From Desulfobulbaceae bacterium (GTDB lineage Bacteria; Desulfobacterota; Desulfobulbia; Desulfobulbales; Desulfocapsaceae): a DNA stretch of 64,000 nucleotides. The DNA is taken from contig WSXV01000005.1 in assembly GCA_009773475.1 (NCBI GenBank), forward strand, positions 62,001 to 126,000, read 5' to 3'. The notes beneath the pieces were generated by a model, which worked only from the letters and a program-made list of their open reading frames with translations, ran no database searches and was not told where the DNA came from. Positions within the stretch are counted from its first letter, which is position 1. Every line of letters starts with the position of its first letter. Both the position numbers and the translations under genes were made by a program. Of this stretch, positions 43,654-53,298 are shown piece by piece.

Positions 43654-45237
43654 ATGGAAAAGACAAGAATGAGCAAAAAAAATGAGAATCACCCTGCCTC
43701 CAGCCAGCTGCTTCGGGCCTGGCTGCATCCCCAGGTGCTGGTCATGTTCTTTCTTGGTTTTTCGGCAGGGATCCCCCTTCTCCTGATTTTTTCCACCCTC
43801 TCGGTGTGGCTGCGTGAGGCCGGCATTGACCGGGCGGCGGTGACGTTTTTCAGTTGGGCAGCTTTGGCCTATTCCTTTAAATTCATCTGGGCACCCCTTG
43901 TTGACCGGATGCCGCTGCCCCTGCTGACCCGCTGGCTTGGCAGGCGGCGCGCCTGGCTTTTTATGGCGCAGGTTTTGATTATTGCGGCCATCGTCTGGAT
44001 GGCTGTTACTGATCCGGCGCTGGGCGAGAGGAGCATGGTTTTGATGGCCCTGGCCGCGGTACTGCTGGGTTTTTCTTCGGCTACCCAGGATATCGTCATT
44101 GATGCCTATCGCATCGAATGTGTCGATCTCTCCATGCAGGCGATGCTTGCCTCCAGTTATGTGGCCGGCTATCGGATCGGGATGCTGACGGCCGGGGCCG
44201 GGTCTCTGTATCTGGCCTCTTTTTTTGGCACCACCCGGGAATTTTACTGTTTTGCCGCCTGGCAGAAGACCTATCTGGCCATGGCCCTGGTCATGACGGT
44301 CGGGGTGCTGACCACCTTGAGTATTAGTGAGCCCGAGAAGAGTGGCAGCAATGTTCGCCAGGATTTCTCCTCAAACCATTCTTTTCGATTACTGTTTTTG
44401 TTTTTGCTGGTGGCAATCTCTTTCGGGACATGCTTTTTCTTCAGCGCGGGTCTTGTCTCCTCAGTGAAGGCGGGAGCAGCTCAGGCAGCCGGCGCCCATG
44501 GAGAACTGATTGCCTTTCTGGTGGAGACCTGCCGCCTGCTCCTGGCCCTGGCGGTGGCGATGCTTGTGGCCAAGGGGCTTGTTCTGTTGCGTCTTGTTGA
44601 TGAAAAGATGGTGGGTGAAACCTTTGTCGCCCCGGTGCGCGATTTCTTTGAGCGCTATGGGCTGAAGACCGCGATCCTGCTCCTGGTCCTGGTGGGTTTT
44701 TACCGGGTCTCCGACATCGTGCTCGGGGTGGTGTCCAATGTCTTTTATCTGGATATGGGATTTTCCAAAAACGTCATCGCCACCGTGACCAAGACCTTTG
44801 GCTTAGGGATGACCTTGGTGGGTGGGTTTATGGGGGGGATGTTGACGGTGCGTTTCGGGGTCTATTCGATCTTGTTTGCTGGAGCTCTGCTGGCGGCCGG
44901 TACCAATCTGCTGTTTATGCTGCTGGCCGGAAGCGGTGCCGACCTGAGCCTGCTGACGGTAGTTATCGGTGCCGACAGCTTTTGCGCAGGCCTTGCCAGC
45001 ACAGCCTTCATCGCCTTTCTCTCCAGTCTGACCAATGTTTCCTTCACCGCAGTCCAGTATGCCCTGTTCAGCTCCCTGATGACCCTGTTCCCAAAACTCA
45101 TCGGCGGCTATTCCGGCACCTTTGTCGCCTCCATCGGCTATGAATCCTTCTTTCTGCTCACCGCCCTGATGGGGATTCCAGTGCTTTTGCTGGTGTGGCT
45201 GGCCCGTGGGATTATTGCGCCGCCGGGTGAAGCTTGA
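43654..45237 (+). CDS. ampG: AmpG-type muropeptide MFS transporter
   Basis: A 527-residue inner-membrane transporter that imports anhydromuropeptides for peptidoglycan recycling. It starts with the AmpG motif QVLVMFFLGFSAGIPLLLIF, continues with LREAGIDRAAVTFFSW and FKFIWAPLVDRMPLP, GFSSATQDIVIDAYRIE, and has about 12-14 membrane helices. The central region (about 260-330) has additional helices. An ATG at 43669 is an alternative start; neither has a clear Shine-Dalgarno. The tail overlaps the convergent mutY by 26 bp. Confidence 0.93.
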   Translation: MEKTRMSKKNENHPASSQLLRAWLHPQVLVMFFLGFSAGIPLLLIFSTLSVWLREAGIDRAAVTFFSWAALAYSFKFIWAPLVDRMPLPLLTRWLGRRRAWLFMAQVLIIAAIVWMAVTDPALGERSMVLMALAAVLLGFSSATQDIVIDAYRIECVDLSMQAMLASSYVAGYRIGMLTAGAGSLYLASFFGTTREFYCFAAWQKTYLAMALVMTVGVLTTLSISEPEKSGSNVRQDFSSNHSFRLLFLFLLVAISFGTCFFFSAGLVSSVKAGAAQAAGAHGELIAFLVETCRLLLALAVAMLVAKGLVLLRLVDEKMVGETFVAPVRDFFERYGLKTAILLLVLVGFYRVSDIVLGVVSNVFYLDMGFSKNVIATVTKTFGLGMTLVGGFMGGMLTVRFGVYSILFAGALLAAGTNLLFMLLAGSGADLSLLTVVIGADSFCAGLASTAFIAFLSSLTNVSFTAVQYALFSSLMTLFPKLIGGYSGTFVASIGYESFFLLTALMGIPVLLLVWLARGIIAPPGEA

Positions 45238-46315
45238 TGAACTCGATCAGTTTCCGGTGGCCTGCCGGAAAGGCAAAGTCGTCCAGCCCTGCAAGGTTTA
45301 CCCAGCGATATTGCTGGGCGGCTGAAAGGAGAGGAACCGGCGGTTCTGATAAGTCGCTGGCCTCAAGGGTACAGAGGAAACAGTGGAGAATCACCTTGTA
45401 GCGGGTGTAAAAGTGGATGGTGGTGGTGATTTTTTTCTCCACCTGCACGGCAAATCCGGTCTCTTCAAGGAACTCCCGAATAACCGCCTGTTCCGGTAGC
45501 TCTTCAGGTTTCAGCCGGCCGCCGGGAAATTCCCAGAGGCCGCCCCAGACATCGTCCGCCAGCCGTTGCTGGATAAAAAACCGGCCGTCCCGGTGCGGGT
45601 GCGGCAGGATGCCGGTGGCCATTTCAATGGTAAGCTGGGCAGCACCTTTTTGGAGAATGGGGCGTTCTGCGACCAGGTCTTCCCGGTGGGCGATACAGAA
45701 GGAAATCAAAGGGCATCTGGAGCAGGCCGGTTTTTTCGGGGTGCAGATAAGCGCTCCTAACTCCATCAGTCCCTGATTAAAGGAACGGGCCTGCTCTTCC
45801 GGAACCAGTTCTTTCGCCTTTTGCCAGAGCAGTTTCTGGGCCTGGGACAGGGGCGTGTCGATATTAAAGAGACGGGCAAAGAGCCGCCCGATATTGGCAT
45901 CAACGAGGGGGACGGGAAGATTGTAGGCAATGGAGGCGATGGCCCCGGCGGTATAGGGGCCGATACCGGGCAGGGCGAGCAGGGATTTCTGGTCGCTGGG
46001 GATAACCCCGTCATGTTCACGGACAATGATCCGGGCGCATTTGTGGATGTTCCTGGCCCGACTGTAATAACCGAGTCCTTCCCAGCATTTGAGCACCAGA
46101 TCCTCATCGGCCCCGGCGAGGCTGTGGATATCCGGGAACTGCCGCAGCCAGCGTTCAAAGAAGAGGGTGACCCGTTCCATCTGCGTCTGCTGCAGCATGA
46201 TCTCCGAGATCCAGATCTGATAAGGGAGATAGTCCCGGCGCCAGGGCAGGGGGCGTTGTTCGGCATGGAACCAGCTGATCAGGGCCTGTTGAAAGGCGGT
46301 GGAGGTGAACGTCAT
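45212..46315 (-). CDS. mutY: A/G-specific adenine DNA glycosylase
   Basis: Removes adenine mispaired with 8-oxoguanine. Residues 1-220 form the HhH-GPD glycosylase: PLPWRRDYLPYQIWISEIML with the catalytic Glu, LLALPGIGPYTAGAIASIA with the helix-hairpin-helix and Asp of VDANIGR, and the 4Fe-4S cluster C-x6-C-x2-C-x5-C (CTPKKPACSRCPLISFC). The C-terminal third is the NUDIX-like 8-oxoG-recognition domain (LWEFPGGRLKPEE, REFLEETGF). Length 367 is normal. No strong Shine-Dalgarno is seen at the ATG. Confidence 0.97.
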   Translation of the reverse strand: MTFTSTAFQQALISWFHAEQRPLPWRRDYLPYQIWISEIMLQQTQMERVTLFFERWLRQFPDIHSLAGADEDLVLKCWEGLGYYSRARNIHKCARIIVREHDGVIPSDQKSLLALPGIGPYTAGAIASIAYNLPVPLVDANIGRLFARLFNIDTPLSQAQKLLWQKAKELVPEEQARSFNQGLMELGALICTPKKPACSRCPLISFCIAHREDLVAERPILQKGAAQLTIEMATGILPHPHRDGRFFIQQRLADDVWGGLWEFPGGRLKPEELPEQAVIREFLEETGFAVQVEKKITTTIHFYTRYKVILHCFLCTLEASDLSEPPVPLLSAAQQYRWVNLAGLDDFAFPAGHRKLIEFIKLHPAAQ

Positions 46316-46518
46316 AACGGATTTTTGTGGGCGAAAATGGTGATTTTTTTTTGGGCAAATACACGCTAGAGATCTTGAAAAAGAGTGTCTGATTGTTTAC
46401 CTTGAGAGGTATCATATCTGTGGCCATTGGCACAGTGATTTTTCATGCCATGCTGAAATGGCTTTGAGTGCCCTGCACAGGGTCAGGGTAAAATCGTGCA
46501 ACTAAAAGAGGAGAAATC

Positions 46519-47004
46519 ATGAAAAGTCTTGTGGTGTATTCATCGAAGAGCGGTAATACCAAAAAGCTTGCTGAGGCAGTGTATGATTTTTTGGACGGAG
46601 AGAAGACGATCGTCGCGATTGCCGATGCGCCTGATCCCTCTGAATACACCTTTGTGGCCGTTGGTTTCTGGCTTATGGCTGGACAGCCCGACCCCGAATC
46701 TCAAGCCTTTCTGGCACGATTAAAGGAAGGTCAGGCTGTGTATCTTTTTGCCACCCATGGTGCGGCCGCAGGCTCGGACCATGCCGAAAATGCCATGAAA
46801 AAAGCCAAGGAGATTGCCGCCAGGGCGCATCTGCTGGCGACCTTTTCCTGCCCAGGCGAGGTCAGTCCGCAGGTGATTGAAAAGGCTTCCCAGAAAAATC
46901 CCCAGCCTGCCTGGCTGGCCGATGCGCCGGCGGCCAAGGGACATCCCAACGCCAATGATTTGAAGATGGTGGTGCGGATGCTGGAGGTCCTTGATCTCCC
47001 CTGA
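46519..47004 (+). CDS. Flavodoxin family protein
   Basis: A 161-residue flavodoxin-fold protein that binds FMN and carries electrons. The phosphate loop VVYSSKSGNTKKLAEAV is at residues 5-21, followed by VAVGFWLMAGQPDP and LFATHGAAAGSD, the positions of the isoalloxazine loops. It is shorter in the middle than classical flavodoxin and closer to the group including BilS-like flavodoxins. A gaggagaaatc Shine-Dalgarno is strong. It could be an electron acceptor for pyruvate:flavodoxin oxidoreductase, whose gene is in the window, but this is only a possibility. A bidirectional terminator follows. Confidence 0.9.
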   Translation: MKSLVVYSSKSGNTKKLAEAVYDFLDGEKTIVAIADAPDPSEYTFVAVGFWLMAGQPDPESQAFLARLKEGQAVYLFATHGAAAGSDHAENAMKKAKEIAARAHLLATFSCPGEVSPQVIEKASQKNPQPAWLADAPAAKGHPNANDLKMVVRMLEVLDLP

Positions 47005-47032
47005 TTGGTAAAAAAAAACGTCCCATGGGATG

Positions 47033-47068
47033 AAAAAGGCGGGTGGGATTTGTTCCTCCCGCCTTTTT
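47033..47068. terminator. Bidirectional intrinsic terminator
   Basis: Stem aaaaaggcggg/cccgccttttt between the flavodoxin gene and the convergent PGPGW gene; T-runs are present on both strands. Confidence 0.85.
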
Positions 47069-47489
47069 ATTTTTCCGGGAATTGAAAGGGCGGGCGCTTG
47101 GTTTTTCGTCGGATCCAGTTCAGGCCATGCTGTATTGCCGGGCGATGGATGAGCAGGTCCAACATTTTTTGTCGACCGGGAATGTCGAGGAGGGAAACCC
47201 CGATCAGGATGGTGAGTAGACCTTGGCCGGGGAGAAACAGCATGATGATTCCGGCAAGACAGAGGAAGCCCCCTAAGCCGTTTCTAATTATTTTGATCAT
47301 CAGGGCAATGGCTGGATGCCGCTTATGGCGTTTTTCCACGATGCTGGCATGAATGAGGAAAAAGCTTGCTGATGCCCTGGAGACGAGGAAGGGGATGAGC
47401 AGCAGGCTGACCAGAAAGGTCCCTACGGACAGCAGTCCCATCCACTCCAGGAGTGTGGTGAAGGAAATTTGAAAAGGCAGTGTTGTCAT
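47067..47489 (-). CDS. PGPGW-type transmembrane protein
   Basis: A 140-residue inner-membrane protein. Helix 1 is at about 13-38 (LEWMGLLSVGTFLVSLLLIPFLV), with another hairpin at about 68-102 containing the family motif FLPGQGLLTILIGVSLLDIPG. A basic C-terminus follows (RRKTKRPPFQFPEK). The function of the PGPGW family is unknown. Its ATG overlaps the stop of the upstream DUF748 gene (ATGA), so the two are translated together, which suggests that the small membrane protein may assist the large one. Confidence 0.85.
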   Translation of the reverse strand: MTTLPFQISFTTLLEWMGLLSVGTFLVSLLLIPFLVSRASASFFLIHASIVEKRHKRHPAIALMIKIIRNGLGGFLCLAGIIMLFLPGQGLLTILIGVSLLDIPGRQKMLDLLIHRPAIQHGLNWIRRKTKRPPFQFPEK

Positions 47490-50400
47490 GGTGAGAGGGG
47501 TTGCAGGCTGATGATGACCTGATTGCCGATGGTTTCGGGATTGCTGAGCACGGTTTTTTCCTGGAGGGTGACGCGTGCCGAGGCGATACCCAGATTGCTT
47601 GTCAAGAAATCGTAGACCTGCAGGACTCGTTCCTGGGCCAAATCATGGAGCATGGAGTCAGGCACTTTTACGGGTTCAGGTGCAAGGAGGGCAGGCGGAG
47701 CATCTTGAGGGCCGAGATTTTCTTCGATGATCTTCCCTAGCACCGAGATCTGGGGGGGCTTGTTGGCCTGTGCCTGTTGCTTCTGTTTTTGTTTTTTCTG
47801 CCAGTCCTGCAGCCGTTGCTCATTTTTTTTAGCGGTTCGTTTTCTCTCTTTTTCCTCAAGCTCGTTCTGGATCGCGGCCCGGTCCTGGACGGGGTCGGCC
47901 ATGCCGGTGAGAAGCAGGCCCAGACGTGGACGTTTGGTGAGCAGGTCCGCAAAACGGTGCAGGGTTTTCTCTCCGGTTGCCATGCTTTGGGGCTCCTTAG
48001 CATCGGGAAGTCCTGGGACGTCTTTGTCTGCCACAATCTTCAAGATGCTTTGTCCTGGGGGGAAAAGGATCTGGCGGGCGTCCTGCCGATCGACAAAGTC
48101 CGTGCCGGTGAGCAGGAAAGGGGAGATCTCGGCTTTAACCCTCAAAGTTTGAAATGCGGCAATGGTTTGATTCAGCAGGGGCTGGGGGCTGTCTTTGGCC
48201 AAGGGGACGAGGAGCTTCACCTGTTCTTTTTCGTCCGTCAGCAGGGCCAGGGGCAGGGCGGTGGCTGATTGCGCGGAGTTGGGACGGAGTCCGGTGAAAA
48301 GATAACGGGCCTCACCCTGCTCTTCCCCGTTGTGTCGGTCATGGGTGAGCGAAAGGTTGACGCTGCCGGACTTGGAATTGATGTCAAGGAGTGGCCCGAT
48401 CTGGGCTTCCAGTGTGCTGAGGGGGAGGCCGGTTACTTCCAATTTGGTGCTGAAGGAGCCCTCAGGGTTTAGAAAGTCGGTGGTTCCAGACAGGGTGAAA
48501 GGAGCCGTCTCGATCAGTCCCGTGATGTCAAAGCCGGTGTCTTGATTTTTTTCAAGGGGATTGGTGATGGTGCCTTTGAGCTCGGTGATGGCAGGCGACC
48601 AGGGCGGAGTCAGCGAAAGGTCGCTAACCTTGACGGTTCCGTGTTCAAAACTGATTTTATTGATACGAGGAATGGCCGGATTGCCTCGCCCCTGCTGGTT
48701 TCCCTGCAATTCCTTGCCATTGGTTTTGGCCGGGGGCAGCAGATTGCGAAGAAAACTACCGACCTGTTGTGCAGGCCCCGGGCCGGTTGTCTCCCGTTGC
48801 CAGGTGAAGAGCGGGGTGTCCAAAATCAGCTCGTCCATGCCAATACGCACGGGTCTGGCCTTGATGCTGATGTTGATGAGTTCTGCCTTGCCGGCACTCA
48901 GTCCGGGGCCTTTGTCGTCCGTTCGAAAGAGAGGCGAGCCAAGATGCAGGTTGCCGGTAAAGCTCAGTTCAGGATAGCGGAATGTGCCCTGGCCATCGAA
49001 GATGGCCAGGCCCTGTTGAAACAGGGGGGCCTCCGGGAGCCAGAGGGCAACCTGCTCGGCATTGATGGCGGTAAGGGTCAGGGAGAGTTGCGCCCGCACT
49101 GGGGAGAGGGCGGCCAGACCCTCGGCCTTAAGCATCCCTGACTCGTGAATTCTGGTGGTACACTCAAAATTCTTTTGGGTATTACTCTTGTTTGCCAGCT
49201 CGCCGGCCTTCAGTCGCAGTTCCGTAAGTTTCAATGGTGCGGCCTTGTCATTGGGCGGTATCAGGGTGGCGCTGCCTGAATAATCAAGACCTTGGAGCAG
49301 GATCTGTTTCTCGCTGTCGCCGAAGCGGGAGAGAAGTGGCGGGAGGTGATCCTGGTGCAGGGTGAGGGCTGCCCCGGCTAAGGAGATGGAACCCAGATCC
49401 AGGTCGTCTCCTTTGCGTCCGGCTCCTTTGATCTGCAGGGTTTTGGCGGTGAGCCAGGCCTGTTTGCGGTCACGCAGAACCAGATCCTGGACCTTGATGG
49501 TGGCATCCATCAAGGTGATTCGTCCGGAGTTCTGTGCTTTCGGCTCCTTTGCCGGATCAAAGGTGAGATGGCCGGAGAAGGTTGCAAGCCCGGCAGCATC
49601 AGCGGTTTTGTCGAGACCGATCAGGCCGAAGATGGTGCCTGCAGAAAAGGCATGCAATTGCATGGTTCCGCCTGGAATTCCCCGGTCGTTAAAAGTCCCC
49701 TGCCAGCTGAGCGCCGCATCGGTCTTCTCCTGTTTGCCGCTGCAGGAGAAGGTGCCTTGTTCTTTGTTCTGAGCCTCAGTGGTGCTAAAATTTTTAAGAG
49801 CAAGTTGAATGGATGTCCAGGGAGGTGCGACGGAGGGGTGTTGCTGTTCGTCAAGGAGCTGAAGGGTGCCATTCTCGACGGAGAGGGTATCGATGGCTAG
49901 CTGACGGGATTGTTTTGATGAGCCGTTCTCGCCGTCAGGTTCTCTGAAAAAAGCGGCCAGATCCTCGGGGAAGCGGGCCGGAACGGCTGATAATTGTGGT
50001 TCCAGGATGTGGAGAGAGTGCAGGTGCAGGCCGCCGTCCAGGGGTTGCAGGCTGCCATTGATCTCCAGGGCAGGGGCACTCATGGTCAGGGTTTTTTCCT
50101 TGTTGGCCAGTTCGATGTCGGTGGTCGCAAGTTCAAAATCAATGGTCAGGCGGCCGCCTTGGTGGCTGTTGTTTGGTCTGTCCGGAATAAAGGAGATCTT
50201 GAGGGTCCCGTTTCCCCTGCCTTTGCTGAGGGTTAAGGGGAGCGATTGAGGAAGGTAGGCAAAATAGAGGGGCAGGTCGAGGTTGTGGATATTGCAGGCA
50301 AGGGTTGTCGCAAGGCCGCTTCCGTTGGCTTTGCCGGCCATGGCGGCTTCTCCGGTGAGTTCCACCGGGCTGCCGTTGATGATGGCGGAAAAGTGGGGCC

Positions 50401-51124
50401 GGATATATTCCCTGTCCGTCATCGAGGAGTCGGAGAGGCTGGGCAGGTCCAGCTTGATTTGTTCGACGCGGTGTTTTTTTCCGGCCAGACGGTCGTCAAA
50501 GAGAATGGTGCTGTCGCTGATACTGATATTGTTGAGCGAGAAAGGAAGGGCGGTGTCGGCGGGAGCATCGGCGGCGGAATTTTTCGCCGGAGTTGGCAGA
50601 TTGTACGATTTATCCGGATAACGAATCAGGGAGACGGTAACTCCCCGCAGGTCCAGGCGGGTACAGGAAAGATCCTGACCCAGCAGAGAACTCAGCTTCA
50701 GGTCCATGGCAAGATGGTCGATCTTTACAAGTGAGGCCTCCGATGTGGATGCTTGACCGGATTGACCGGCAGCTCCGGAAAGATCGCTTGTGACATCGCC
50801 CAACTGCAGCCGTAGGGTGAAAGGGTTAAAGCGGGCCTTGCCGGCCGTCAGCCCTACATTGGTTCTCTCATAGAGGGAATCTAAGAGATAGTTGGCGAGA
50901 AGGGAAGGCCCGAGAAGAAAGCCGCCGGCGCCATAGATGAGAAGCAGAAGGACTGGAATGGCGGCAAGGATGAGCCATCGTTTTGTCTTTTGAGCATCCT
51001 GCACGGGCTTACTGGATTGAGGCCGCTGCCCCGGTTTAGGCCTTCTTGGAGTTTTCTGAGCCCGCTTCTGGGGACTGGCTGGATCAGGATGAATGGCAAT
51101 GGCGCCGAATCGATCGTCGGACAT
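47486..51124 (-). CDS. Giant DUF748 / AsmA-like envelope protein, second copy
   Basis: A 1212-residue protein. Residues 1-48 are a basic proline-rich cytoplasmic tail (KRAQKTPRRPKPGQRPQ), a membrane helix follows at about 49-72, then the DUF748 signature GLTAGKARFNPFTLRLQLGD and a very long periplasmic beta-rich region. The C-terminus again looks like an interrupted OmpA-type domain: ILFPPGQSILKIVA near 1020 and AQERVLQVYDFLTSNLGIAS near 1175. Between them is a charged coiled-coil-like insert (ELEEKERKRTAKKNEQRLQD). Like its paralogue at 27419-30901 it is probably a periplasm-spanning lipid-transport or envelope-integrity factor. It is co-translated with the PGPGW protein. Confidence 0.88.
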   Translation of the reverse strand: MSDDRFGAIAIHPDPASPQKRAQKTPRRPKPGQRPQSSKPVQDAQKTKRWLILAAIPVLLLLIYGAGGFLLGPSLLANYLLDSLYERTNVGLTAGKARFNPFTLRLQLGDVTSDLSGAAGQSGQASTSEASLVKIDHLAMDLKLSSLLGQDLSCTRLDLRGVTVSLIRYPDKSYNLPTPAKNSAADAPADTALPFSLNNISISDSTILFDDRLAGKKHRVEQIKLDLPSLSDSSMTDREYIRPHFSAIINGSPVELTGEAAMAGKANGSGLATTLACNIHNLDLPLYFAYLPQSLPLTLSKGRGNGTLKISFIPDRPNNSHQGGRLTIDFELATTDIELANKEKTLTMSAPALEINGSLQPLDGGLHLHSLHILEPQLSAVPARFPEDLAAFFREPDGENGSSKQSRQLAIDTLSVENGTLQLLDEQQHPSVAPPWTSIQLALKNFSTTEAQNKEQGTFSCSGKQEKTDAALSWQGTFNDRGIPGGTMQLHAFSAGTIFGLIGLDKTADAAGLATFSGHLTFDPAKEPKAQNSGRITLMDATIKVQDLVLRDRKQAWLTAKTLQIKGAGRKGDDLDLGSISLAGAALTLHQDHLPPLLSRFGDSEKQILLQGLDYSGSATLIPPNDKAAPLKLTELRLKAGELANKSNTQKNFECTTRIHESGMLKAEGLAALSPVRAQLSLTLTAINAEQVALWLPEAPLFQQGLAIFDGQGTFRYPELSFTGNLHLGSPLFRTDDKGPGLSAGKAELINISIKARPVRIGMDELILDTPLFTWQRETTGPGPAQQVGSFLRNLLPPAKTNGKELQGNQQGRGNPAIPRINKISFEHGTVKVSDLSLTPPWSPAITELKGTITNPLEKNQDTGFDITGLIETAPFTLSGTTDFLNPEGSFSTKLEVTGLPLSTLEAQIGPLLDINSKSGSVNLSLTHDRHNGEEQGEARYLFTGLRPNSAQSATALPLALLTDEKEQVKLLVPLAKDSPQPLLNQTIAAFQTLRVKAEISPFLLTGTDFVDRQDARQILFPPGQSILKIVADKDVPGLPDAKEPQSMATGEKTLHRFADLLTKRPRLGLLLTGMADPVQDRAAIQNELEEKERKRTAKKNEQRLQDWQKKQKQKQQAQANKPPQISVLGKIIEENLGPQDAPPALLAPEPVKVPDSMLHDLAQERVLQVYDFLTSNLGIASARVTLQEKTVLSNPETIGNQVIISLQPLSP

Positions 51125-51440
51125 GATGGGTCAACGTGAGCAGGGAAAACAGATAAAAGATGAAGGGCTGATACGAAGCGGCGTATCGTGAATGGTTTCT
51201 AGCATTTTTGTGTGAATGCGACGATGGGTTGATGGCATAATATGAATACTTTGTTCAATATCGGTTTTGTCCAAAGTATATATTGAAAGAAGTCAAGACT
51301 ATACTGTACACTGAACAATATAACAAGATGGAGGGCAGGGGCCGCGATAATCATGGAAACCGAATCTGTTGGAGCCGTGATGATTTGTCCCTTGTTGCTC
51401 TCCTTAATGTCTCCCGTCTTCTACTTCCCGGCTCCCTTTT
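51125..51440. other. Intergenic region between divergent DUF748 and cdaA genes
   Basis: 316 bp that must hold promoters for both directions; none can be fixed with confidence. Apart from the short leader ORF annotated separately I see no gene, strong terminator or riboswitch here. Confidence 0.45.
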
Positions 51441-51448
51441 ATGCTTGA
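51353..51448 (+). CDS. Possible 31-codon leader ORF overlapping cdaA start
   Basis: ATG at 51353 opens a 31-residue hydrophobic peptide (METESVGAVMICPLLLSLMS, then PVFYFPAPFYA) whose TGA overlaps the first codons of cdaA (TTTATGCTTGA). cdaA itself has no visible Shine-Dalgarno, so re-initiation after this ORF could drive its translation. ggaggg lies too far upstream of the small ORF to be ideal. This could be chance. Confidence 0.3.
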   Translation: METESVGAVMICPLLLSLMSPVFYFPAPFYA

Positions 51449-52232
51449 AATACTCAAACTACTGCGCTGGCAGGACATCCTTGATATCCTGGTGGTGGCC
51501 TTTATCATTCATCAGCTCATCCTGATCATCAAGGGGACCCGTTCGGTCCAGATGATCCTTGGGCTGGTGGTCCTCAGCGCCGTTTATTTTATGTCCGTGG
51601 CCCTGGATATGGCGGCCCTGCAGTGGCTGCTGAATACCTTCCTCAGTTCTCTGCTGCTGATCGTGGTCATTGTCTTTCAGGGGGATATCCGCCGGGCCTT
51701 GACTCAGGTGGGGAAGTCGCCGTTTCAGAAGAGTCGGGACATGGCCGAGAGGGAGATGGATGAAATCGTCCGTGCCGTTTTCTATCTTGCCAAGCGACGG
51801 ATTGGCGCTTTGATTGTTCTTGAGCGGGAATCCGGTCTGCAGGACTTTGTGGAGTCCGGGATCGGTCTTGATGCGACCTTGAGTAAAGAGCTGTTGATCT
51901 CAATCTTTATGCCGGTTTCGCCGCTCCATGATGGCGGGGTGATCATCCATAAGGGCCGGATTCAGACCGCAGGCTGTATTCTGCCGCTGACCAAGAATCC
52001 CCATGTCAACAAGCGGTTCGGTACCCGCCATCGGGCGGCGATTGGCTTGTCGGAAGAGACCGATGCCGTGGTTATTGTGGTTTCCGAGGAGACCCAGGAG
52101 GTTTCGTTGGTGCAGCATGGAGCGTTGACCCTGATGAGTGATGACATGACCTTGACCAAGGGGCTCCATGCTATTTTCGCGGTGAAAGAAACGCAGGGGC
52201 AGAACTGGAGGAACTGGGTGAGCAGATCATGA
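51441..52232 (+). CDS. cdaA: Diadenylate cyclase CdaA (c-di-AMP synthase)
   Basis: Makes cyclic di-AMP from two ATP at the inner membrane. The 263 residues have three N-terminal helices (about 10-75) and a DAC catalytic domain with the two signature motifs, the DGA-type MPVSPLHDGGVIIHKGR and the RHR motif GTRHRAAIG. The third motif position DGG rather than DGA is as written in the sequence and still matches a functional class. The gene is followed with a 4-bp ATGA overlap by the YbbR regulator and then by glmM, the arrangement known from Firmicutes and many other bacteria that links c-di-AMP to peptidoglycan precursor supply. Confidence 0.95.
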   Translation: MLEILKLLRWQDILDILVVAFIIHQLILIIKGTRSVQMILGLVVLSAVYFMSVALDMAALQWLLNTFLSSLLLIVVIVFQGDIRRALTQVGKSPFQKSRDMAEREMDEIVRAVFYLAKRRIGALIVLERESGLQDFVESGIGLDATLSKELLISIFMPVSPLHDGGVIIHKGRIQTAGCILPLTKNPHVNKRFGTRHRAAIGLSEETDAVVIVVSEETQEVSLVQHGALTLMSDDMTLTKGLHAIFAVKETQGQNWRNWVSRS

Positions 52233-53212
52233 ACCTGTTGAATAAACCGTTAGAATTTCGAGATTTTAGAAGGCTGCAAAATATGTGGCCGAAGGACTGG
52301 ACCCTTCCTTTTATCTCCCTGGCACTGGCCGTGGCCCTCTGGTATTTTGTCGGCGGTGATGATACCGTTGACAAGAATGTGACGGTTCCCATTGAGGTGA
52401 TCAATCTGCCAAGGGATCTGGTGATCTCCAATCAGTTCAAGCAGGATATCCTGGTCACCATCAGCGGGCCGCGAAAACAGGTGCTGGCCATTGAAAAAGG
52501 AGATGTTGCAAGACAGGTGGACCTTGTCCGAGCCGTCCCCGGCACCATGGTCATCAAAAATGAAAACGATTCGATTTCTGTGCCGCGTGGTGTCAAGGTT
52601 CTGCGCATTCAGCCCGACTCGATTATCCTCTCTTTGGACAAGCTTATTCAAAAGCAGCTGGTGGTCAAGCCGATCACCAAAGGAAGCCCGGCATCCCATC
52701 ATACCCTGCGCGAAATTCGGATGAAACCGGACGCCATTTCCATTACCGGGCCGCAAACGGTGTTGTCGGAGCTTGATCTTCTGGAAACGGAGATCATTGA
52801 TATCAGCGGGTTAAGTCAGCCGACCCAATTGCAGATTCCTTTAAAGCTAAGCCCGGCCCTGCTTGATCTGATTGGGGAGACCTCGGTGACGGCGGATCTG
52901 GCCATTATTGAGGAGACCGTGGAGAAGAAAATTTACGGCGTTCCCATCGAAATTGAGAGCAATAAGGCGGAACGACGAATCAGCCCGGCGGCAGTTACGG
53001 TTACCGCTGCTCTGCCCCGGAGTGTGGCCCGGGAGAATAAGGAACTGCAGTCTTTGTTCCGGGCCACCATTATTGATGAGAATGAAGCCGGAAAGATGAC
53101 GGTACGGGTTGTTCCTCGAGGAAGTGAAAAGAATGCTGAGCCCATTGAGATCTTGAAGGTTGAACCCCAGTTTGTGAGCTATGCCGATGAGAAAAAAAAC
53201 GATGAAAAGTAG
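52229..53212 (+). CDS. cdaR: CdaR/YbbR-domain protein
   Basis: A 327-residue protein with one N-terminal membrane helix (about 25-42, PFISLALAVALWYFVGG) and periplasmic YbbR repeats (VTVPIEVINLPRDLVI, IIDISGLSQPTQLQIPL, KKIYGVPIEIES). CdaR binds and regulates CdaA in Gram-positive bacteria; the same is inferred here from the ATGA overlap and conserved order. The protein ends in a lysine-rich tail. Confidence 0.9.
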   Translation: MNLLNKPLEFRDFRRLQNMWPKDWTLPFISLALAVALWYFVGGDDTVDKNVTVPIEVINLPRDLVISNQFKQDILVTISGPRKQVLAIEKGDVARQVDLVRAVPGTMVIKNENDSISVPRGVKVLRIQPDSIILSLDKLIQKQLVVKPITKGSPASHHTLREIRMKPDAISITGPQTVLSELDLLETEIIDISGLSQPTQLQIPLKLSPALLDLIGETSVTADLAIIEETVEKKIYGVPIEIESNKAERRISPAAVTVTAALPRSVARENKELQSLFRATIIDENEAGKMTVRVVPRGSEKNAEPIEILKVEPQFVSYADEKKNDEK

Positions 53213-53298
53213 CACGATGTTCCACCCATAGAATAAAATGTCTTGGAGCCTTTGTATTCAAAAGTTGCTGGTCTATAAAAAATAAAAGGTAGATGAAC

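Noticed and set aside
46440-46470. Second sigma-54 site (ggcacagtgattttt) before the flavodoxin gene
   Set aside because: The -24-like TGGCAC half (near 46428) is there but the -12 GC is missing at the right spacing.
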